Source: Nostoc sp. FACHB-280 (GTDB taxonomy: Bacteria; Cyanobacteriota; Cyanobacteriia; Cyanobacteriales; Nostocaceae). Taken from it: a stretch of DNA of 59,544 nucleotides. Positions 53,665-59,544 of the stretch are shown here, in pieces (the stretch's first letter is position 1; each line of letters begins with the position of its first letter). The position numbers and the translations under genes are program-made. The notes under the pieces are model-generated. The model did not search any database, was not told the origin of the DNA, and worked only from the letters and a program-made list of their open reading frames with translations. The stretch lies in the NCBI RefSeq assembly GCF_014697615.1, contig NZ_JACJSD010000046.1, positions 1 to 59,544 of the forward strand, in the 5' to 3' direction.

Positions 53665-56600
53665 TTAAATGGGAAGGGAAATTACAAACTCTGTTCCCTC
53701 TCCCAGAACAGAATGAACTGTGATTTTACCACCGTGTTTTTCTTCAACAATTTGCCGGGCGATCGCTAATCCTAATCCCGTACCTTTACCTACAGCTTTA
53801 GTAGTAAATAAATGGTCAAATATTTTTTCTTGTACTTCTGCACTCATGCCCTTGCCGTTATCAGCAATTGATATTTTTACATATTGATTATTTATGATTG
53901 ATGTTGTGATTGTGATACGGTTAGGATAAGCTTGAATTTCTGCAAAACTCTTACCAATATTTGCTTCTTCTAACGCATCAATAGCATTGGCAAGAATATT
54001 CATAAATACCTGATTTAATTGTCCAGGAAAACAATTGACTAAAGGTAAATCACCATAGTTAGTAATTACTTCAATTGCTGGGTGTTGTTGATTTGCCTTC
54101 AGGCGATGCTTGAGAATTAAAACTGTGCTGTCAATGCCTTCATGGAGATTAAACTGGACTTTGTAGTCTTTGTCAGCACGCGAAAATGTCCGCAGGCTAG
54201 TGCTAATATTTTTCAACCTGTCGCAAGCCATGACCATTGCATCGATTGTTTTAGGTAAGTCTTCTAACAGATACTCTAAGTCAATTTTCTCCGCATGGTC
54301 TTGAATTTCAACACCAGGATTTTCTAAGTTTTCTTGATAAAGTTTCAAGTGTTCTGTAATATCAGCAAAATTTGGTTTAGTTTGTTGGAGAGTAGCAGAA
54401 ATAAAGCCCAATGGATTATTCATTTCATGGGCGACACCTGCAACTAAATTACCCAACGCAGACATTTTTTCACTTTGAACTATCTGCAATTGGGCATTTT
54501 GTAAATCGGTGAATGCTTGTTCTAACTTTTGGGCATATTCTTGAGCAGATTCATAAAGTCGGGCATTTTCTAGTGAAATGGCAGCTTGAGCGCAAATTAA
54601 ATTGAGTATTTCGACGCGATCGCTTGTGAACGCTCCTGTAACTAAATTATTTTCTAGATATAAAATGCCCATCAACTTGCCTTGATGTAAGATTGGGCTG
54701 CACAAAATACTCTTGGGTTGTTGATGCAGAACATAAGGATCATCAGCCAAGGAAATATCCGTTGTTGCATCTAGCACAACAATAGTCTGACTATTGCGTT
54801 TGACTTTGTAAATTAGTTTTAAGGGAATTTCCTGGCTGTTTTCAATGGGGAGGTGTTGCCATACAACTGGCTGCAAACCTTCAATTACTGAACCTTGAAT
54901 GAGTAAGCTATCAGCTTGCAACATAATGAACACACATTTATCCGCCCCAGCATTTTCGATGACGATTTTCAGCAATGATGAGAGAAGTTTTTCGAGTTCA
55001 ATTTCACCAGAGAGAGCTTGAGAAGCTTTGAGGATAGCTGTTAAATCTAGGGTATCGGAGACACTGCTGTTAGACGTGAGGGAACTGGCGGATGAGACAG
55101 TCCTTAATGTGAGGATGGTTTCGTCAGTGGAGAGCGGTGTATAGGTTTGCTCTAATATGGGAGCGAGTAATTGGGGATAGCGAGTTTCTAAATCAGCGAC
55201 TTTGGCTTCTGCTCCCCAACGAGCATAAGCATAGTAGGCTTCAATCATATAGTCTTGAGCAAACCGTTGTTTGCCCCAATCAAGATAGAATTTTGCCGCC
55301 AGTTCGTTAGCCAGTGCTTCTTCCTGTAAGTAATCGTTGATTTTGGCTCCATATATTGCCTTGTCATAGAACTCACTAGCTGGTATTTTTTGTCCTAACA
55401 CTCGGCATTTTTCTGCTTCTACTAAATCAAACTTATGCTGATGGTTCATAGGTGCATGGTGCGCCCAGTTTTTTAACTGAGTTTGATTTTGCTCTACCCG
55501 TTGCAATACCTCTGATGAATCTTGTAATTGCAAGTTCAAACTGGCTAAAGCAATCAAAGAATCGTAGAAATAAAATGCCGGCTCATATACTAGTCCCTGA
55601 GCAGCAATTAAATTGTTTCTGCATTCAACAGTATGATTTTGCGCTTGTTCAATTTCTCCAAACAAAAAACAAAGCATGAGTTTATATGAATGGAACACAT
55701 ACAACTCACTCAAGTCATTATCAGATATGATTTGCGGCAGAATTTCCGTTTCTTGTACAACTTCTCCAGACAAAATACAAGGATTTTCCCCATAACCAAG
55801 CAAATTGAGTGCAGACTGCCAAGAAAGCCGACAGTGATTAGCTAGTCCTAGTTGATTGAGTTGCATCAACCCATTGTAGTAAGCACGAGCATTCTGTTCT
55901 AAGGTAGCAAGAGGTTGATTACACCAAAAAGCAGCATTACAAAAGGTACGGGCATGATATCCGGCAAACTTTGTACTACCAACTTCTAAAGCAATCACAT
56001 AACTTTCTTGCAACAAAGGAAGGATATCTTTGATGTGAGATTTGCGATGTAGGATAAAACCGCCCAATACTAAAATTACTTCTGGTTTAATAGCTTGAGC
56101 GTCAAATTTGGATATAAGTTTTAGTGATAATTGAGCAAATTCTGTTGCTTTATCGACATCTTGTAAAAAATTGCAGAGAATGAAGCCATAGTTAGCATAA
56201 GCAAATGCAGAAATAATTGTATTGCCATACTGAATAGATAATTTGACTGACAACGCCATCAGTAATGGACACAAAATAGAACCAACGTTGTAAGCTGGTG
56301 GGATGAGAGCATAGGCAATTTGGATAATTGCCAAAACTTCCCGATCTGTCATTACAGGTAAATCACATAAATTGGCAATTTCTCTGTCTGCAATTAGTTC
56401 GCTAATTTCCTGAATTGCTTGTTGAATATCTACTGGACTTGGTGATTCGGCAAATTTGACACCAAACTCTTGCAGGAGATTCTGCCCGATATCAATGGCT
56501 TTAACTGGTTCATTCTGAAAAACATAAGATTGAATTTTAATACAATAAATATTGACCTTTTCTAGCAAAGAGTTTGCGTGTGTAATCACACTATCAATCA

Positions 56601-59070
56601 ATTGCTCCATTAATTCAAATTCGCCGCATAAAGAAGCGATTTCTGATGCTAATTCATGGAATGCCAAGCTCAGATCATATTGCCGTTGCCAAGCTTGTTC
56701 TCCTAATAAACATAATCCTGTTGCAGCATATTCTCTTGCAGCTTGATAGGCAGTAGATTTTTTAGCCTTACGACAAGCAATTAAGTTAAGTTCTGCTAAT
56801 TCATCTCGTTGATTTTGCTCGGTAATTAACGTAGTTCCGTAATTTAATTGATTGACCAGTTCAAAAATTCTCTCTTCTCTAACATCTAACGACATCTGTT
56901 GCAACAGCAGTTGTCCAATTTGGTAGTGAGTTATCTGTTTTTGGTCGTTGGGAATCAGGGAATAGGCTGCTTGTTGGACGCGATCATGTAAAAATTTGTA
57001 TGTAACTGTGATTTGTTTTTGGTCATCTTTCTGTAGTTCGCTATTTTTTAATGAATAGTCTTGATAAAGTTTATAAACCTCATTAATTGGTAAAATCAGC
57101 CCTTCCTGTAAGGCTTTCCACAAAGCAGCGGCGGTTTCAATAACTGATTGCTCACAAATAATAGCCAAAATATCTAAATCGAATTGATTACCAATACAAG
57201 CTGCTAACCGCAATATTTTTTGAGTTGATGATGGTAGTTTTTGCAGTTGCGAACTCATAAATACCACAACATCATCTGTGACTGCTTGAGTTGCTACCTG
57301 TGCAATGTCAAATTGCCAACAACCTAATTTGACATCAAATTCAATGAATCCATCTTGATGTAATGCTTTAAAAAACTGGATAGTAAAAAATGGATTACCT
57401 TGGGTCTTTTGATAAACTAATAAAGATAGATCCCATGCTAAACTCTCACTACATTTGAGGGTATCAGCAACTAATTGATTTACTTGTGCTTGACTTAATG
57501 GTGCTAAGGTAATTGTATTAATTGTTGCTTGTTTGTTTTGGATATCACTCAAAGTTAACATTAATGGATGTCCTAGATGGACTTCGTGATCACGATATGC
57601 ACCGATAAGCAGGAGATGGCCTGTATCCGCCATTAGTAGCTGCATTAATTTTAGTGATGCTGAATCTGCCCATTGCAAATCATCTAAAAAGATTACTAAG
57701 GGATGTTCTACATCAGTAAATACTTGCGTAAATTTTTGAAATAATAGGTTAAAGCGATTTTCCGCTGCATTTCCTGATAATTCGATTGCTGGTGGTTGTT
57801 GACCAATAATTTCTTCTAGTTCAGGAATAACATCAATAATAATTTGTCCATTGTCGCCGACAGATGCTAATATTTTATTTTTCCATTTTTCTATTTGAGT
57901 GTCACTTTCTGTTAATAGTTGTGTGATTAAATTACGAAATGCTTGGACAAAGGCAAAGAAGGGAACATTGCGGTTAAATTGGTCATATTTACCTTTAATA
58001 AAGTAGCCGCGTTGTCTGACAATTGGTTTATGAACTTCATTGACGACTGCTGTTTTTCCAACTCCAGAAAATCCAGCAACAAGCATCATTTCTGTTGCAC
58101 CTTGGCTGACTCTGTCGAATGCTTCGAGTAGGGTTTGTACTTCCGTATCTCTGCCATAAAGTTTATCAGGAATGATGAAGCGATCGCACACATCCCGACT
58201 AGCAATTTTAAAGTTGTCAATTTTACCAGTTTCTCTTATTTGAGTTAAACAATTTGTTAAATCAAATTTCAAACCCAAGGCACTTTGATATCTATCTTCA
58301 GCATTTTTCGCCATCAGCTTGCTGATAATTTCTGAAAGTACCGACGGAATTTCGGGATTAATTTCTGTAATTGATGGTGCGGTTTTTGCTAGATGACAAT
58401 GTACTAATTCCATCGCATCATCAGACTGAAATGGTAACTTGCCTGTGAGTAATTCATAAAAAGTTATGCCCAGGGAATAAAAATCTGTACGATAGTCAAT
58501 CCCGCGATTCATTCTCCCTGTTTGTTCTGGAGATATATAAGCAAGTGTTCCTTCTAATACTTTGGGATTAACTAGGGTTTGGGTTTCTCTGGGTAATAAT
58601 GATGCAATACTAAAATCAATTAATTTAATTTGTTTGGTTTCGGGATTTATTAAGATATTGCTGGGTTTAATATCTTTATGAATAACGCGCTGATGATAGA
58701 GTAAATCTAATACATTGCACAGAGCGATCGCTATTACTAAGAATTCTTCTAAAGATTGTTGAGTTTCTCTAGTTCCCCACTTTTTAAGAGAAATCCCCCC
58801 AAAGTCTTCCATAACTAGTGCATAACCATTTTGACAAGGTTCTAGACTGTAGGTTTGGACTATTAGGGGGGAGTTGAGATTTTTGGCAATGGTGTACTGG
58901 TTGCGAAACAACAACAGTTCGTTAAAGCTGGGATAGGGATTTTTGAGTAATTTAATGACTACTGGTTGTTGATCAACTTCTCGATAACCGCGATAAACCA
59001 GTGTGCGAGAGCCATTATAGAGTTCTTCGCTGATCCTATATCCAGGAATTTTCACAAGAATGTCAACCAT
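53665..59070 (-). CDS. multi-domain Ser/Thr kinase-AAA-GAF-histidine kinase, copy 1
   Basis: A giant signalling protein (1801 residues from ATG 59070; a TTG at 59112 is an alternative). Residues 1-270 are a Ser/Thr kinase (PVVIKLLKN with the ATP Lys, VIHKDIKPSNIL, LIDFSIASL with DFS in place of DFG). Then an AAA/MalT-type ATPase (GFSGVGKTAVV, LVIFLDDLQWAD) and a long helical region of TPR-like character. A GAF domain (about 1360-1500) and histidine kinase follow ([30 protein letters not shown]). These kinases are typical of Nostoc (HstK type). The sense signal is unknown. Confidence 0.92.
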   Translation of the reverse strand: MVDILVKIPGYRISEELYNGSRTLVYRGYREVDQQPVVIKLLKNPYPSFNELLLFRNQYTIAKNLNSPLIVQTYSLEPCQNGYALVMEDFGGISLKKWGTRETQQSLEEFLVIAIALCNVLDLLYHQRVIHKDIKPSNILINPETKQIKLIDFSIASLLPRETQTLVNPKVLEGTLAYISPEQTGRMNRGIDYRTDFYSLGITFYELLTGKLPFQSDDAMELVHCHLAKTAPSITEINPEIPSVLSEIISKLMAKNAEDRYQSALGLKFDLTNCLTQIRETGKIDNFKIASRDVCDRFIIPDKLYGRDTEVQTLLEAFDRVSQGATEMMLVAGFSGVGKTAVVNEVHKPIVRQRGYFIKGKYDQFNRNVPFFAFVQAFRNLITQLLTESDTQIEKWKNKILASVGDNGQIIIDVIPELEEIIGQQPPAIELSGNAAENRFNLLFQKFTQVFTDVEHPLVIFLDDLQWADSASLKLMQLLMADTGHLLLIGAYRDHEVHLGHPLMLTLSDIQNKQATINTITLAPLSQAQVNQLVADTLKCSESLAWDLSLLVYQKTQGNPFFTIQFFKALHQDGFIEFDVKLGCWQFDIAQVATQAVTDDVVVFMSSQLQKLPSSTQKILRLAACIGNQFDLDILAIICEQSVIETAAALWKALQEGLILPINEVYKLYQDYSLKNSELQKDDQKQITVTYKFLHDRVQQAAYSLIPNDQKQITHYQIGQLLLQQMSLDVREERIFELVNQLNYGTTLITEQNQRDELAELNLIACRKAKKSTAYQAAREYAATGLCLLGEQAWQRQYDLSLAFHELASEIASLCGEFELMEQLIDSVITHANSLLEKVNIYCIKIQSYVFQNEPVKAIDIGQNLLQEFGVKFAESPSPVDIQQAIQEISELIADREIANLCDLPVMTDREVLAIIQIAYALIPPAYNVGSILCPLLMALSVKLSIQYGNTIISAFAYANYGFILCNFLQDVDKATEFAQLSLKLISKFDAQAIKPEVILVLGGFILHRKSHIKDILPLLQESYVIALEVGSTKFAGYHARTFCNAAFWCNQPLATLEQNARAYYNGLMQLNQLGLANHCRLSWQSALNLLGYGENPCILSGEVVQETEILPQIISDNDLSELYVFHSYKLMLCFLFGEIEQAQNHTVECRNNLIAAQGLVYEPAFYFYDSLIALASLNLQLQDSSEVLQRVEQNQTQLKNWAHHAPMNHQHKFDLVEAEKCRVLGQKIPASEFYDKAIYGAKINDYLQEEALANELAAKFYLDWGKQRFAQDYMIEAYYAYARWGAEAKVADLETRYPQLLAPILEQTYTPLSTDETILTLRTVSSASSLTSNSSVSDTLDLTAILKASQALSGEIELEKLLSSLLKIVIENAGADKCVFIMLQADSLLIQGSVIEGLQPVVWQHLPIENSQEIPLKLIYKVKRNSQTIVVLDATTDISLADDPYVLHQQPKSILCSPILHQGKLMGILYLENNLVTGAFTSDRVEILNLICAQAAISLENARLYESAQEYAQKLEQAFTDLQNAQLQIVQSEKMSALGNLVAGVAHEMNNPLGFISATLQQTKPNFADITEHLKLYQENLENPGVEIQDHAEKIDLEYLLEDLPKTIDAMVMACDRLKNISTSLRTFSRADKDYKVQFNLHEGIDSTVLILKHRLKANQQHPAIEVITNYGDLPLVNCFPGQLNQVFMNILANAIDALEEANIGKSFAEIQAYPNRITITTSIINNQYVKISIADNGKGMSAEVQEKIFDHLFTTKAVGKGTGLGLAIARQIVEEKHGGKITVHSVLGEGTEFVISLPI

Positions 59071-59144
59071 AATACCTAAATCTTCACAATGTCTTGATTT
59101 AGTATTCCCCAATGATCAACAGCACTCTATAATGACCTAAAAAT

Positions 59145-59544
59145 TTACACTGGGAGTTGAATGATAAATTCGCTTCCTGCTCCTACAACAGAATTAACCG
59201 TGATTTGACCGCCGTGTTTTTCTTCGACAATTTGCTTTGCGATCGCTAATCCTAATCCCGTACCTTTACTGACTCCTTTGGTAGTAAATAAATGGTCAAA
59301 GATGCGATTTGTCACCTCTGCACTCATACCTTTGCCGTTATCAGCAATGGAGATTTTCACGGATTTATCTACTATTGATGTGGTAATTGTAATAGAGTTA
59401 GGATGAGCTTGAATTTCCTCAAAATTACGTCCGTGAGTCGATTCATCTAATGCGTCAATAGCATTGGCAAGAATATTCATAAATACCTGATTTAATTGCC
59501 CAGGAAAACATTCAATTTGGGGTAAATTACCGTAGTTCGTGATT
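59145..59544 (-). CDS. C-terminal end of a second multi-domain kinase (cut by window edge)
   Basis: An open frame runs from the right edge to the stop at 59145, reading ITNYGNLPQIECFPGQLNQVFMNILANAIDALDEST and ending with the G-box [27 protein letters not shown]. It is very close to the end of the neighbouring copy at 53665-54060, so it is the histidine-kinase ATPase domain of a tandem paralogue whose 5' part lies outside. The two stop/start regions are only about 75 bases apart. Confidence 0.9.
   Translation of the reverse strand, partial: ITNYGNLPQIECFPGQLNQVFMNILANAIDALDESTHGRNFEEIQAHPNSITITTSIVDKSVKISIADNGKGMSAEVTNRIFDHLFTTKGVSKGTGLGLAIAKQIVEEKHGGQITVNSVVGAGSEFIIQLPV

Overview
The window comes from a filamentous, heterocyst-forming cyanobacterium of the Nostoc/Anabaena group (inference). 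Supporting signs are a CnfR/PatB regulator beside a nif-type ferredoxin and a three-gene cytochrome oxidase operon, an H-NOX protein with the Nostoc residue pattern, many HIP1 octamers (GCGATCGC), several runs of 7-bp tandem repeats (STRR) between genes, and Cyanobacteria-style multi-domain kinases. No rRNA, tRNA or CRISPR array was recognised.

Layout. 1-2474: end of an IS630-type transposase, then hydrogenase maturation genes hypE-hypA-hypB. 2689-11906: a heterocyst/nitrogen-fixation block with cnfR (reverse), fdxB, coxBAC, a TPR-like protein, an unlisted 55-residue small protein, a cupin and an ArsC-like nitrogenase-associated protein with a His-rich tail. 12043-17844: cysK, a 1-kb repeat-rich gap, small orphan genes, a flavin-dependent monooxygenase and a Uma2-family nuclease-like protein. 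18194-23757: a candidate conflict/signalling cassette with a large protein carrying a DPP III-like HEXXGH zinc site, a small Cys protein, two proteins sharing a C-terminal effector-associated-type domain (one with a SEFIR domain), a membrane protein and a Nudix hydrolase. 23958-34900: FIST/histidine kinase pair, acetoacetate decarboxylase-like protein, dnaK, ADP-ribosylglycohydrolase, CAP protein, an rrf2-cysK-J-domain operon and a diheme cytochrome c. 34944-47774: an exopolysaccharide locus (outer membrane export, chain-length and Wzy-like proteins on the reverse strand; pyruvyl transferase, glycosyltransferases, flippase, Alg14/Alg13 pair and priming sugar transferase on the forward strand). 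47755-59544: signalling genes, namely REC-PP2C phosphatase, an H-NOX with its hybrid kinase, and two tandem Ser/Thr-kinase/AAA/GAF/histidine-kinase giants.

The most unusual arrangement is at 45544-48939. The priming glycosyltransferase is fused to an N-terminal STAS domain and is followed by an RsbW-like ATPase, a tandem-duplicated STAS protein and, convergently, a response-regulator PP2C phosphatase. All parts of a partner-switching circuit are present, but no sigma factor is. I infer that the circuit controls polysaccharide initiation directly. The second most interesting region is the SEFIR/HEXXGH cassette at 18194-23757.

All family names rest on reading motifs by eye. No alignment, profile search or structure prediction was run.
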